Counted from the stretch's first letter, positions 11,881-24,132 are shown. The stretch: DNA of 64,000 nucleotides from Epiperipatus broadwayi (GCA_028023455.1 JAQFVV010006221.1:5315011-5379010), one strand, 5' to 3'. The notes: generated from the sequence alone by a model not told the origin. Numbers and translations are program-made.

Positions 11881-12760
11881 CATTACATTACATCTTAGGA
11901 AATCTCAAAAAAGTGTTGTTCTAAAATAAAAGAAACAACTGTATGATACAATTTCACATAAAGGACAATCTTTACCAAGTGATAAATTTAATTCTTTGTC
12001 ATATTCGAGAATCCAAGCAAATGTTGTGGTAAGAAAGATTTCATAAATAAAAAATGGATTCTGGAAAGTTATTTTGGAGTAATTAACAAAAGTTGGTGAC
12101 AGGGAGAGACTTTGCATATGCAAAATCTTTTAAAGCATACATAAATACATTGACTTACTAAAGAAGAAACTTACATAAGTTTAGAAAACCTTTTTTATAT
12201 AAATATTTAATGGTGTTAATTACCTTTAAATAATTTGTCATAAAAAATTAAAAACTTATATCAATGTAATTTTGTTTTCACCTTTTTAAAATTTAATGTA
12301 TATAACAAAAAACCTTTATGAATTTTTTTTTAAATTAATGTGTATAACTTAGCTGGTCAAGTCAGTCAGTGTTAATAGTAGTTTGGTATTTTTCCTGCTA
12401 AGATCTATTAATCGTGTGTCATTTGTGTTTGGTAATATTTATTCAAAGTTTCTTTTCATGATGTCATGGCAACCGAGAATTCTGAGAATGACTAATCTTT
12501 GTCAAATGAACTGACTCTTTCCTTTCTATTTTAGAAAATATTTACCCCTATCACTATCATCACCGCAATATAAACTATATTATATATCACTTGTAAGTAA
12601 TGCAGTTTTACATTTAAAAATGTTTTTTTTTTAAATATATATTTATAATATAAAGTTAAGCTTACTGTTTAAAACATGTTTTTCCCCCCAATAATATAAT
12701 ACATTTCTCACGTCATTGGTAAACAATATGGTTTTATATTTACAAATATATTTGCAGCTA
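11881..12760. other. Intergenic AT-rich DNA
   Basis: Ordinary base balance returns. No gene, repeat or site could be supported. Confidence 0.4.
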
Positions 12761-12768
12761 AAACTTTA

Positions 12769-13603
12769 GGTACTGTGGTATTAGAGCTGCGACGTGAAGA
12801 ATTATAATCATCCAATCATTAAATTAATTAGGTTATTAAATCAAAAACGTATTTTAAAATCTACATAAAAAAACAATTTAACAAAAAAAATAAGAAAAGC
12901 ATTAATGTGAAGAATAGTTAAAACATGTGTTTAAATCAAATTGAGTGTGTTTACACGTGCATATTCTGCATAATCTATTTTAATACATTATACAGGCTTA
13001 TACCTGCATTTATATGTGTAATATATGTGGGATTTTAACTCAGACTTTCACATGACCTACAACTCTCAGGGCCATCTTATATTGCTGACTCACCTGATCA
13101 CACACATGTTGAAAAGATAAATAATCATCAACATCCGCATTTCATGCTAAACCAGCACCCATTAAAGTGTGAGGATTGGTTATCTTAATATAAAGATCAG
13201 TACTAATTGTATATATGTGTGGAGATGGTAATCTGAACCAACGAATGAGTGCTGGTTTAGCATGAAATACGTATATTGGTGATTATTTATCTTTTCAACA
13301 TGTGTGTGATCAAATGAGTCAACAATATAAGATCACACTGAGAGTTGTAGGTTGTGTGAAAGTCTGAGTGTAAACCTATACAATGTATTAAAATAAATTG
13401 TGCAGAATATACACATGCAAATACACACTCAATTTGATTTAATGATGCATTTTAACTATTCTTCACATTAATGGTTTTCGTAGTTTTTTTTTGTTAAATT
13501 GTTTTTTTTTAAATGTAAAATATGTTTTTGATTTAATAACCTAATTAATTTAATGATTAAACGATTATAATTCTTCATGTCGCAGCTCTAATACCACAGT
13601 ACC
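12769..13603. mobile_element. 835-bp hairpin transposon with 8-bp target duplication
   Basis: The two halves are reverse complements almost end to end. The left terminus is GGTACTGTGGTATTAGAGCT and the right terminus is AGCTCTAATACCACAGTACC. They are flanked by AAACTTTA (12761-12768) and AAACTTCA (13604-13611), an 8-bp duplication with one mismatch. The core (13025-13370) is the palindromic repeat seen at 5676-6418. There is no coding capacity. An 8-bp duplication fits hAT or Merlin transposition in trans; the ends resemble those at 45106-45642. Confidence 0.75.
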
Positions 13604-13611
13604 AAACTTCA

Positions 13612-14151
13612 TATATATTTGTGCTTTATCTGGTAAAATGAAAATAAAAAGAGAAAGTCATTTTTTAATAATATTTAGCTTTATTTCTGCCTAGCTTGCT
13701 TTCAATATATTTTTACTATATCATATCCATAGCATATAATGGTGTGGTTAAATGGTTTTTTATATCAATGTTTAATTAATTACTCAATATTATTAAAAAA
13801 CTGTTTCCTGTGATAATTTTCATTTTACCAGATATTATGTTGGCTCAAAAAAGAAAAAATAGTAACAATTGAATAGTTGTGCTTTGTTTTTGCTAAAAGA
13901 TTAGATTTTTGTTTAAAATTTTTTTTTTAAAAAATATAACATTAGACTTATAGCTAAAACTTTGTTACAAACCTGCCATTTAAAAAATGTTTGATGGTTC
14001 TTTGATAATTTTATCCATTTTTGATAATGAATATATCTCTCCAGCATTGAAAATAGGCTGTGTTGTTTTTTTCTGATTTGAAATTTGGTATTGCACATGT
14101 TGAGTCTTTGTAAGGACACAAATTGCTGTAAAATGCCAGGTTAGACCTATT
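13612..14151. other. Intergenic AT-rich DNA
   Basis: No gene or repeat was recognised. The two overlapping minus-strand frames at 13913-14225 share no motif with known families and run into the MITE at 14156, so they are not called. Confidence 0.4.
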
Positions 14152-14155
14152 TTAA

Positions 14156-14525
14156 AACAGGTAAAACTTTCAGTGTAATCCAAGTAATCAATGGATGCCA
14201 GAAGGCTTGGGCATAAAATCCCCATCTAGTGACTACTCATCCAATATATGACTATATAAGCTAATGAGTTAGGATTGAGAATGAAGACTCATAGTTTTGT
14301 AGTTATGTAGACATTAAAGGTGGCTACTGGAAGGTTGCATTAGATCCTATGATCTGGGTGCAGTGCTCTTCGATCCAAGGCTCCTAACTGATGAAGGCAA
14401 CAAGCCAGAAACTAGTCTGGGGATATTGGATGAGTAGATATTAGATGGGGATTTTATGCATAAGCCTTCCATTGATTTCTCTGGCTTGACTGAGTGGCAA
14501 TACTGTATAAAGAATTTTGCCTGTT
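14156..14525. mobile_element. MITE with AACAGG ends, copy 1
   Basis: Imperfect terminal inverted repeats of about 130-150 bp run from AACAGGTAAAACTTTC to GAATTTTGCCTGTT. The inner blocks TAAAATCCCCATCTAGTG and ATTAGATGGGGATTTTA are near-complementary. TTAA flanks both ends (14152-14155 and 14526-14529), as it does in the copy at 44024-44174. About 40 bp beyond the right TTAA are also shared with that copy, so the true element may be longer and the TTAA fortuitous. Confidence 0.6.
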
Positions 14526-14529
14526 TTAA

Positions 14530-14920
14530 CAGTTATAAGCCAGCATAAGAAATGGTGATCATGTGATGTTTATTGGATTAGGACCTCTTTTTTTCTTTTT
14601 CCATAATGAATATGTCTCTATTTATTTTTTAGATTTGAATCTTCATATTACACATGATATGACATTGTAACAAGAACTGAGTTCAAACTCTGTTATAAAA
14701 AAAGAGAAAGGGTAGATTTTAGATAATTTTTATTATTATTATTATTTATTTTATAAATATTATTGGAAAAATCACACAGACAAGCAACCCAAGCACATGT
14801 GTATTTGCTGGAATGATAAAAAAATGATGGGTATGGATAAATATTTTAATTGACATACATGTATATAGGTGAATGTTGTTTTTGGAAGAGAAAAAAAAAG
14901 AGGTAAAAATAAGATTTTAA
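14530..14920. other. MITE flank and AT-rich DNA
   Basis: The first 40 bases (TATAAGCCAGCATAAGAAAT and beyond) are shared with 44182-44220. A short ATT microsatellite lies at about 14731-14750. Nothing else is recognised. Confidence 0.4.
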
Positions 14921-15086
14921 AGTGTGTAAAAGAAAAGTTTATTCTACAGTTATAATTTCCTGAATTAATTAGCAAAATGTATCTCTTATTGTTCAAGAAA
15001 CATAGTGTGTAAAAGAAAAGTTTATTCTACAGTTATAATTCCCTGAATTAATTAGCAAGATGTATCTCTTATTGTTCAAGAAACAG
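14921..15086 (+). repeat. 83-bp tandem duplication
   Basis: Two adjacent copies (14921-15003 and 15004-15086) start AGTGTGTAAAAGAAAAG and end near TCTTATTGTTCAAGAAACA. They differ at only a few positions, so the duplication is fairly recent. Confidence 0.85.
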
Positions 15087-15304
15087 AGCTAACCACTTGA
15101 TGGCAATCTCATTTTTTTAATTAAATGAATTGTAAATATTTAGATTGTGTGGAAATAGTTTTAAATTAATAAATGTGGAATGTCCATTAAGGATAAAATT
15201 CTTTTTGACTGCTTTTGTATAGTTAAAGTAAACGAAAAGAGGGCAATTAAAAGGTTCTAAAAGTTTAAAAAAAAGATGAAAATAATTAAAGGTCGAGGTT
15301 GCTA

Positions 15305-16775
15305 AGTGGTTTTTCTTTTGTTGGCATTTTTGTAAAAATATATTTTTTGAAAACAAAAAAATTTCAGAGATAATGAGAAAGGAAATTTGGATTATTAATT
15401 ATATAAATAGTTTAGTGTTTGTTTAAGCTGACGGGGGGACGGGACGAAGGCAATGGTTATAGAATACATTGAAGAAGATATAAAGAGAACATTTTAATAA
15501 ATTGGCCATAAAACAGAAAAGATTGAGAATAAACTGTGATTACTGTCTTCATTGCTAAACAGATTGTGTGCGAACTGAAAATAAAAACATAAAAGAAACC
15601 TCATGGATCATATAGGGCAAATTTGCCATCATGCCAGGGTCTATGTTCAGATTCCAGCTCTCTATCATCTATGCCACGTAACCCATTGCAATATATATTT
15701 ACCATCTTCAACATCACCACTTGCCCTCCGGAACCATAACTATTTGGATCTAGTGCAGATCATCTGCCATTCCTGAATGCATTCAAAAAAAAGAAGAAAA
15801 AGCAGCAAAAGAAATACACTACTTTCAGATGGAATACTAAACAGAGGAGATGGAAGCTATGTTTTGCCTATGCTAATCCTGGGATTAAATCACAAGTGCA
15901 CTCAAAAACATATACACACATTCTAAAGCCTACACATTCATATCATTTCAAAATCTAATGATATGCATGTATTATTTAGTGTTTTTTAAAATTGTAATTT
16001 ATAAAAATATTTAACATACATGATTATGCCATTTTATTGTTATCTTAGAATAAATTATTAATAAATCTTAAATTAAACTGTTCAGTTGTTTCAATACACA
16101 TTATGAAATTTCTTATGTATTTCAAAATCAGATACATTTCATGCTGGTGTTCCTCCAATAATAGTTTAAAGCAAAACAGGTTAGGTAGAGAAGTGTGTGG
16201 GGGATTTTAAAAGGTTTATTCTAGATTTTAGTCAGAATTAAATATGAATTTATAGAATAGATTCGATTTAAAATTTACTTCACTCTTTGTTTCTTTTTTT
16301 GGTGCAATGTGCTACCACACCCTAAGTATTAAGATGGGCATCAGGTTAAATTGCTGAATCAGACAAATATTTAATAGATCATATGATTCTTGTTATCTAG
16401 CAAGATTGGTGCTTGGCAATGGACAAAAAAAGAGGGACATTGCCCATAAATGTGGAGATCTAGTTAGAAATATGGTTAAGGCTGGGAGAGTTTAAATTAT
16501 TGCAATTTCCTTATATATGTGTGTTTTATGGTCGGCTCCTCCAACTCTTTTTGAATGAGTCAGTATTTGGGAAAACTTCATTAGAGGGGTAAATGACTCA
16601 AAATTATGGGAAAATTTTGTATAGGAAAAGCTGCCAATAAGGTACACATCACATAAATTCACCCTTGAGAAGAAAGTATAATCTTAAAATTTAGTTTAGA
16701 AAAAGACAAGTGTTTGATATCAGGAATAAAAAAAAGAAAAGTTAAAAATGAAATCCAAAGTGCGTAAATGTACAA
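15305..16775 (-). repeat. Inverted LTR-like left arm of gypsy element
   Basis: This arm is the reverse complement of 21019-22562 over its whole length, with indels. Markers are the LTR-start block near AAGTGCGTAAATGTACAATG (about 16760), the block GGTACACATCACATAAATTC (16640) matching GTGATGTGTACCTTATTGG (21147), and the outer block near 15320 matching CAACAAAAGAAAAAACAC. In a normal LTR retrotransposon the arms are direct repeats, so this one has been inverted or comes from a second, head-to-head element. Confidence 0.75.
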
Positions 16776-17091
16776 TGGACTCCCAATGATGAGGCTTTGA
16801 AGAATGGAGATCGATAAAGTGATTGCAGCCAGAGGATATAGAAAGCATATTAGTCAAAAAGAGAAAATATTTTTTAAAAGAAAGGAAATATATATATATT
16901 TTATGGCAGAAAATTTGTTGCTTTTCAGTTAAATAATTTCTTTTTTAGAAGGAGAAAAAAATAATAAGAAATAGTACTTGATGATAGATATGCAAATAGG
17001 GAAAATATATTAAAATGTCACATGGCTAAATGGTCAAGGGGCTGGGACTTTGAACCTGGAAAGTATCAGTGAAAATACAAAAGAAAAAGAA

Positions 17092-17760
17092 ATGAAAACC
17101 AGATCACAGAGCAATATGGAACAACAAACCATGGACTCAATGAACTAATAAAAATAAACAAACCTTGAAGGGAGATGTGGGGAAATACCAGTAGGACATG
17201 TGGAACATTTATGAAGATATTTTAAATAAAATATCAGAAAAAGGTACAGTGATGGTAGCCAATAACCACTTAGAAGGGCATGCCCTTACATGGTGGACCT
17301 CATCATCTAGTCACCCAGAAAGCTTGGGGAAATATAAAACAATATTAGCAAGGACTTTTTGGTCAGAAGGCCAACAAGAAAGGATTAAATGGCAGATGAT
17401 GGAGAAAAAGTATCGAGAACATGGGCCAGAAAACTTCAGTTTTTCAGATGACAGGTGGCTCTATTGAGAAGCTTGGAAGCATGCAAAATGTCAGAGAAAC
17501 AAATAGTAGGAATAGTATGAAAAAATTTTGGTTTGTTGATAAAATGCATATTGGGAAAGATGAATAAATCAGCTATGGAGATAGATAAAGTATTGGATAT
17601 GTTAGAGTTTAGCAATTATTGTAGCTTTGAAGGTAGGGAATTTAGAAAGGTAGGTGCAATGCAGATGTATGATCATAAGGGAGAGAATGAAGAAAGGAAA
17701 ATGATAAAGGAAACAGATCAAGCTCAATCTATGCAGAGAAAGAGGGACAAATAGGGAACT
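17092..17760 (+). pseudogene. gag: Gypsy gag relic
   Basis: Gag would form the particle of a Ty3/gypsy retrotransposon. A plausible start is the ATG at 17092 (MKTRSQSNMEQQ), which soon meets a stop. The open piece at 17198-17467 contains the retrotransposon-gag pattern GHALTWWTS followed by spaced tryptophans and aromatics (ARTFW, IKWQMMEKKY). Another piece at 17533-17754 is lysine-rich and continues the region in another frame. No zinc knuckle is visible. The pieces lie just upstream of the protease, RT and integrase relics, in the standard gag-pol order. Stops and frameshifts rule out function. Confidence 0.65.
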
Positions 17761-17799
17761 TCATATGCTCATGGGAAGACAGAGTTCCAGAATATACCC

Positions 17800-18115
17800 C
17801 ACAAACTTGCCCAAAAATCATTGTTAGATTTGGGGATCTTAGGGTAGCAATGCTTATATGTTCAGAAAGCCAGGTTTCTGTAATATCAGAGAAGTTATAA
17901 CAACAAATATTATGGGAGCAGCCAAGGATACAAACACTTCCACTAAAAGCAACCTACATCACCATGGCAAATAGTTATAAGGCAATGATAGAGCCCCGAC
18001 AAGTGTGGATTGAAGTAAAGATCAATGAGATGGTCATTTCACATGTATTTTTGATCATGAAAGATCTAATACATTATTATCTGATTTCCTACAAAGGCAT
18101 AAATGCAGCCTCAAT
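17800..18115 (+). pseudogene. Gypsy aspartic protease relic
   Basis: Reading through one stop, the segment gives SQVSVISEKL followed by a spaced QVWIEVKINEMVISHVFLI. This is the pattern of a retropepsin, in which D-T-G-S precedes QVSVISE and a later strand carries the second hydrophobic half. The catalytic Asp-Thr-Gly is replaced by Cys-Ser-Glu here, so the enzyme is dead. Its role would have been to cleave the gag-pol product. The position between gag and RT is as expected. Confidence 0.55.
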
Positions 18116-18369
18116 TACAAAAAAGGATAGTTGATATATGAAAATGAGGAGTTAGAATTTATAATAAACATATTGTACAGGTTATCAGAGCACTATTAGA
18201 GAAAAAGTGAAGGAAACGATTGGTGAAGGATCTGGGGGAATCAAGGTGGGAAGGAATGTTAATGAAATGTAATCAGGTTTTCTCTGATGTCCCTGTACAA
18301 TTCAAGAGTTTGAGCAAAGAATTAGGTTAAGCTAGATAAAACCCTTTCAATCAAGATTGTATCCCATAC

Positions 18370-18870
18370 TGCATCAGTACAAAGAAGTAAAAATCAAATT
18401 GACAAGATGATGGAATGGGAAATAGTGTCAAAATGCTTGTCACCATTTTTGCAACCCCCTTGTGGTAAAGAAAAATGATGGTACCATTTGTTTATGCCTG
18501 GATGTCAGACAACTAAATAAAATAATGGTACTGGATTGCAATGTATCTCCACCCATTCAGAAACTATTGACCAAGTTTCATGGAAAGAAAATCTTCCCAT
18601 GTTGAATTTAATGGCCAGCTACTGGCAAATAGTTACACCCTGAAGATCATCAGTATACCACCTTTAGGTTCGAGAGGTCACAAACTTTGTAGTAGGGTTA
18701 TTAATGTGCTTTGATCAAGTACTATCACTAGAAGTCAAAGATCTGGTAACCATGTATGTGGATGATGTTCTAATAACATCATCCACTAAGAAAGATCATC
18801 TCAGAAAGGTAGATATTTTCCTGGGAGAATTGCCAAAAAAGGGGAATAAAAATAAATCTGAGAAAAAGTA
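18370..18870 (+). pseudogene. pol: Gypsy reverse transcriptase relic
   Basis: Across several frameshifts the sequence reads as the Ty3/gypsy RT core. It shows a variant of the strand with NDGTICLCLDVRQLNKIM, then SPPIQKLLTKFHGKKIF, then LMASYWQIV, and finally the catalytic YVDDVLITSS at about 18750-18783. The order and spacing match the RT fingers and palm. It would have copied the element RNA into DNA. At least four frame changes and in-frame stops make it non-functional; the YVDD box itself is intact. Confidence 0.8.
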
Positions 18871-19149
18871 CTATGTGTAGAGATGAAGTAGTATTTTTGG
18901 TGCATGTGGTAGGGCCCAGAGGATTTGACCATATCCTGTTAAAGTTCTTGCTATTAGGGATTTTTCCACACCTCAGTCAAGGAAACAGATACACTTCTTT
19001 TTGGGCCTCTGCAATTTTTATAATCGATTCCAGTAGCAATTGTGGAGAAAGTGGAACCATAATTAAAATTATTGAGGAACCATGTGCCACGTAAATGGTC
19101 AGGAGAGCAGGCCCAAGCATTTAAAGATTGAAATAGGGATTTTTAAACA

Positions 19150-19690
19150 AGTGATGCTCTCATTCCTCAATTTTGACAAACCTTTTTTGTAGCAGGCAGA
19201 TAGCAGTGGTTATGAGATCAGGATGACTTTGTCACAAATCAAGGATGATGGCCAAATGAGAGTGCTGTATTTTATAAGCCAATTACTCAAAGGCCTGGAA
19301 ACGAATTACACTACGACTGAAAAGGATGCTTTAGCCATCATATCAGCATTCCAGAAATTTAGACCACTCTTATTGAAATCCAAAGTAATAGTAATCACTG
19401 ATCACAAAAGCCTACAGTTCATTAGCCATAGTTATGTAACTAATAGTTATTAGCCTATTGGAATTCATTTCTTCAGGAGTATGATTACCACTCTTATTGA
19501 AATCCAAAGTAATAGTAATCACTGATCACAAAAGCCTACAGTTCATTAGCCATAGTTATGTAACTAATAGTTATTAGCCTATTGGAATTCATTTCTTCAG
19601 GAGTATGATTATACTGTGTGCCACTGCAAAGGATCGAAGAATATAGTAGCAGATATTTTGAGTTGAAATCCTGGGAGATACTATCCTCAG
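19150..19690 (+). pseudogene. Gypsy RNase H relic with internal duplication
   Basis: The frame at 19223-19453 (76 codons) contains the Ty3/gypsy RNase H signature: a strand ending LYFISQLLKG, then NYTTTEKDALAIISAFQKFR, then VITDHKSLQFI. After a frame break the C-terminal part appears as FLQEYDYTVCHCKGSKNIV and ADILS (about 19590-19665), as in the family's LQEY...H..G..N..AD.LSR end. The break coincides with a 124-bp tandem duplication (19364-19611). It would have removed the RNA strand of the hybrid. Confidence 0.82.
19364..19611 (+). repeat. 124-bp tandem duplication in RNase H
   Basis: Two head-to-tail copies (19364-19487 and 19488-19611) start CCACTCTTATTGAAATCC and end GAGTATGATTA. They are identical as far as can be read, so the duplication is later than most decay of the element. 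Confidence 0.92.
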
Positions 19691-19924
19691 CATTTAAAAT
19701 GTGACAACTTATACATTGCATGCATTAATTTGAGCATAGATGGTGTATAGAAATATTTGGGCCAGTTGGCCCACCATCAAAGAATGGTTAAGAAACTAGC
19801 ACTGTTAATAGCCTAGTTAAAATCAAAGGAACCCATCAATATAGATTGTGTGGGAAATAAAAGGGAGAATTATTGAATAAGAGAAAAATACTACAATATA
19901 AGGTTCAAGATGATGGCAAAGAAT

Positions 19925-20560
19925 GGAGGTCCTTTCTTCCAAGCCATTTGAGGAAAGCAGTGGTAAACCACCTTCATAAAATGTATGGGCATTATGGTAC
20001 ACTGAAAACAAAACATCTAATTAGGAAGTAGTTTTATTTTCCAGGTATGTATAGTAGTATCATTAACATCTTGAACAAATGTGAGATATGCCAGAAAGCT
20101 AAACCAGTGAACCAAAATTACACTACACCCATCATCTCCATAATACTGGACAAACCTCAGGAAGTGATGCCCATTAACCAAAAACAATATTTGGCAATGA
20201 TATATCTTTTCTCTAAATTTTTAGTGGCATACTCTGTGGTCCAGGCTAATGTCAAAGCAACAATCAGGATCCTTGAAAATTACCATTACCCATCAGCACA
20301 AAAACCTAAAATCCTCCTGTCTGGCTATGATAGTCCATTTACTTTAAAAGAATAGGAAAAGTGGATCCATAAACATGACATAAGACACATATATTGACAT
20401 CTGTTTGAAACCTCCAGTCAAACCCATTGAAACAATGGGGGAACTGGGGTGGCTATTCAGGATATACACTGACAAAGTTTCTGCCACAAGTTTTGAAATT
20501 TCATTAATTGGTCCATTAACAAATCCACAGGTTTCACACTGATGCAGTTGCACTTAGGAC
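19925..20560 (+). pseudogene. Gypsy integrase relic
   Basis: Integrase would insert the cDNA. The zinc-binding HHCC domain is recognisable: HLHKMYGHYGTLKTKHLI (from about 19968), a stop, FYFPGMYSSIINILNKCE and ICQKAKPVN (about 20038-20118). The catalytic core follows in the open frame 20047-20355, with LFSKFLVAYSV in place of the family's DLFSKF and LLSGYDSPFT in place of SDNG.QF. Both conserved aspartates are therefore missing. Stops at about 20028 and 20353 add to the damage. Confidence 0.8.
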
Positions 20561-20984
20561 GACACATTCTTGGTTGATGAAAACAGTTTTGCCAGGAACT
20601 GAAAACAGACCAATAGACCATGAGGCTAATTACATATTATCTCACAAAAAATGATTAAAGTAAGCAAACAGTGGAATAGCAAAACCCAGGTGACTCATTG
20701 TTACTCCAAGTAAAAGATCAAGTACTAGTAAAAACTCCCTACATGAGTGAACCAGGAAAATTCATGTGCAAGTTTGAAGGCCCTTTCCCCAGTATGCAGT
20801 CAAGGCAGAAATGCATTTTCAGTAGATACTGGACAAGGAGTCAAGAGTACATATAATACCAGTTCATTAAAGCTGGCAGATTAATTATAAAGAATAGAAG
20901 ATAAGGGGAAGGAAAAAGATATATATATGGAAGAGTTAGGGTTAAAATATTTCTTTGGGTAGCCTTCAAAACAAGATAACTCAT

Positions 20985-21018
20985 ATTTTGAAGTCTTTCA
21001 AATGGAAGGGGAGTATTA
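20985..21018 (+). promoter_or_regulatory. Polypurine tract before right LTR
   Basis: AAATGGAAGGGGAG stands just before TATTATTGTAACA. A purine run directly 5' of a TGTAACA start is what primes plus-strand synthesis in LTR retrotransposons, and it marks the right arm as the element's 3' LTR. Confidence 0.6.
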
Positions 21019-22562
21019 TTGTAACATTTATGCACTTTTGTTTTCATTTCTAATTTTTTTTATTCCTGTCTGACATCAAACACTTATCTTTATCTAAACT
21101 AAATTTTACGATTATATTTTCTTTTCAAGGGTGAAATTTATGTGGTGATGTGTACCTTATTGGCAGCTTTTCCCAAATGAAATTTTTTCATAAATTTTGA
21201 GTCATTCACTCGTCTGATGAAGTTTTCTCAAATTCTGGATCATCCAAAAAAAGTTAGAGGAGCTGACCACAAAACACACATATATAAGGGAATTGCATTA
21301 ATTCGAACTGTTCCACCTTTAACTTTATTTCTAAGTAGATCTTCATGTTTATGGACAATGTCCCTCTTTTTTTGCCTGTTGCCAAGTGCCAATCTTGCTA
21401 GTTAACAAGAATCATAGGATCTATTAAATATTTATCTGATTCAGTAATTTAGCTCTATGGCCATCTTAATACTCAGGGTGTGGTAGCGCATTGTGCCAAA
21501 GAAATATGAAAACAGTTTCTATAAATTCCTATTCAATTTCCACTAAAATCTAAAATAAACCTTTTAAAATCCATCACACACTTTTCTACCTAACCTGTTT
21601 TGCTTTAATCTATTATTGGAGGCACACCAGAATGCAAATGGATCTGATTTTGAAATACATAAAGACTTACATAATGTGTATTGAAACAAATTAACAGTTT
21701 AATTTAAGATTTCATTAATATTTTATTTTAAGATAGCAATGAAAATGGCATAATCCCGTATACGATAAATATTTTTATAAATTACAATAAAAAAGAAAAA
21801 ACAAAGCACGAAATAATACATGTATATCATTAGGTTATTGCACAGTTTGAGTTTGATTATATTTAAGAATTTGAAATGACTTAAGACTGTATATTTACCG
21901 GTATTAAGGAATCTGTAGAACCTGCATGTGTTTTGAGTGCACTTGTGATTTAATCCTGGGATTAGTATCAGCAAAACTTGGTGTTCATCTCTTCTGTTTA
22001 CTATTCCAACAGTTTAGTCTATCTGAAAGTAGCATATTTATTTTGCTGTTTCTTTTCTTCTTTCCCTTGAATACATTCAGGAATGGTAGATGATCTGCAT
22101 TAGATCCAAATAATTATGGTTTCAGAGGGGAAGTGGTTATGTTGAAGGTGGTATATATATTTCAATTGTTTACATGGCATAGATGATAGAGAGAGGTGGA
22201 GTCTGAAAATAGATCCCAGCATGATGGTAAATCTACCCGATGTGATTCATGAGGTTTCCTTTATGTTTTATTTTGAGTTTGTTGAGTTCGCACACAATCT
22301 GCCCACCAAAGAAGACTATAATAATCACAATTTATTCTCAATCTTTTCTGCTTTGTGGCCAATTTATTAAAATTTTCTTTTTATATCTTCTTTAATTTAT
22401 TCTATAAAACATTGCCTTTTCCCCCATCAGCTCAAACAAACGCTAAACTATTTTTTATAATTCATAATCCTAGTTTCCTTTCTCCTCATTTCTGGTATTT
22501 CTTTGTTTTCAAAAAATATATTTTACAACAGTGCCAACAAAAGAAAAAACACTTAGAAGCTC
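21019..22562 (+). repeat. Right (3') LTR of gypsy element
   Basis: It begins TGTAACATTTATGCAC after the polypurine tract and carries the same sequence as 15305-16775 in reverse complement. Similarity to the left arm fades just after CAACAAAAGAAAAAACACTT (about 22540-22560). The 3' terminus and a target duplication could not be fixed. Confidence 0.7.
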
Positions 22563-22665
22563 AAACTAATTTCCAATTCGTGAGAAAAGAAAAGGGAGTG
22601 GAAGCTCTAATCTTGAGCTCCAAACGTTAGGTAAGCCTTTAACTTTCCCTTAGTTACAATGGAGA

Positions 22666-24132
22666 GTGATAATTACATTAATTATAGGCAAAGTAAACAA
22701 ACTAACATTTGAAAATAAAGCAAGCATGGCGGACAATTCCCACGATGTTTTAAACTCAATATTAAATTTAAATGGCAAAGATTGTCAATCCAAATGGTCC
22801 GAAACTCTTTTACTGCATAATAATGAACCCTCAACATCATTTAATATCCAAAAGCTTCAAAAAATAATAACTACAACCCAAATTCTAGTACAAACGGCCA
22901 AATAGCCAGGGGTCAAACTGCAAATATCACCACAAAAAATGCAGAAAAATATAACAATACCCATATCTGCTCACAGATTTCTGCCGAGGATATATTCATG
23001 AAATATAATCCCAGTTTTCAATCCACTAATGCTTCAAACAAAAGAGAAAATAATTACGTAATGACAAATAAAAGTAACAGTGAAAACTTCTCTAATCCGC
23101 TAGGGGCCAGCAAAAACGCTTCTAATGGTGGACAGAGAGATTTTAAAATAAATTTTAAACAACCGCAACATAATCCCAAAGAGATACACACTCAATTACA
23201 TGATTCTAATTACCCTACAGATGATAAAAAAAACAAATTTATCTAACTCCAATGGAAAAAACCTCTCGCAATCGGCAAATTCAAAATAAACATTATCGTA
23301 CGCTAACGCTGTGGGTTTGAACAAAACCGTAAATAATACCGAAAATGTTACGGCAGCTAATTCACGTGAAATCCTTTTAGATCTAACAGATTATGAGGTA
23401 GAACAGCACTCAGAACTTAACTATAGCACTTCTGATTACAATACAATAGACGTCAATAATCTAAATAAAGAAATATACCAAACGATCACTAACAATTTCA
23501 ATAAAACCATAGCAAACATTCTTTATAAGTCATTATTAAACTACTATAATGACAAATCGCTAATACTAGCAATTACAAATCAAAATTGTTCTCTCTTCAA
23601 GTTTCCCATGGATCAACTGTATGCCCTCATCAACCAGCAGCAACTTGGAAAAGGAATTCACAAGATTCTAACCCATCCCAATGACCGTTATGTGGGCATT
23701 GAGTTCAAAACCTGGGCGGATAGAATGAATTTTAGATCTAACTTTAAAGCGTTAGGGAATCATATATTGTGCTACATTGACATGAACAGACCAGCTACAC
23801 TATCCGGAAAAATCAATAACTGTCTCGAAAATTTCACTGAACAGGAATTGCAAAATATACTTATCAACTATGGCAATATTAACAAGTTCAATTATCTGAA
23901 TAATCCGCATCTTGAAGATCAAATCTTGTCTAACACTGTGATATTTTCATTCACCCTAAAGAAAAACATCTCCCCCACTGACATCCCCACCATCATAACC
24001 GCCAGAGGTTCACCATTGATTTTATCATTTCGAGGGGTACGGCCCCAATGTTTCTACTGCCTCCAAAGGTCACATCTCATAAAAGATTGCACAGCTCGAC
24101 TTTGCAATTATTGGATATGTAAGACAGGGTAA
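22666..24132 (+). pseudogene. Gag-like/ORF1 relic with CCHC zinc knuckle
   Basis: Three successive open pieces (22666-22905, 22998-23246 and 23311-24132) form one broken coding region. The first two are rich in Asn, Ser and Lys. The third (273 codons) has a folded-domain part (around FKTWADRMNFRSNFKALGN, residues 130-150) and ends with a zinc knuckle: Cys247-x2-Cys250-x4-His255-x4-Cys260, preceded by GVRPQ. Such a layout is typical of the ORF1 (gag-like) protein of LINEs that binds element RNA. The exact LINE clade is not recognised. Coding stops abruptly at the junction to an RTE tail at about 24118, so the second zinc-finger segment is lost. Confidence 0.65.

Noticed and set aside
14772-15356. 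Minus-strand frames of 74 and 79 codons
   Set aside because: They overlap the 83-bp duplication and the outer end of the gypsy arm and show no conserved motif.
17198-20553. Infectious endogenous retrovirus with env
   Set aside because: No env-like frame exists between integrase and the right LTR. The pol motifs are those of a Ty3/gypsy retrotransposon, and all reading frames are broken.
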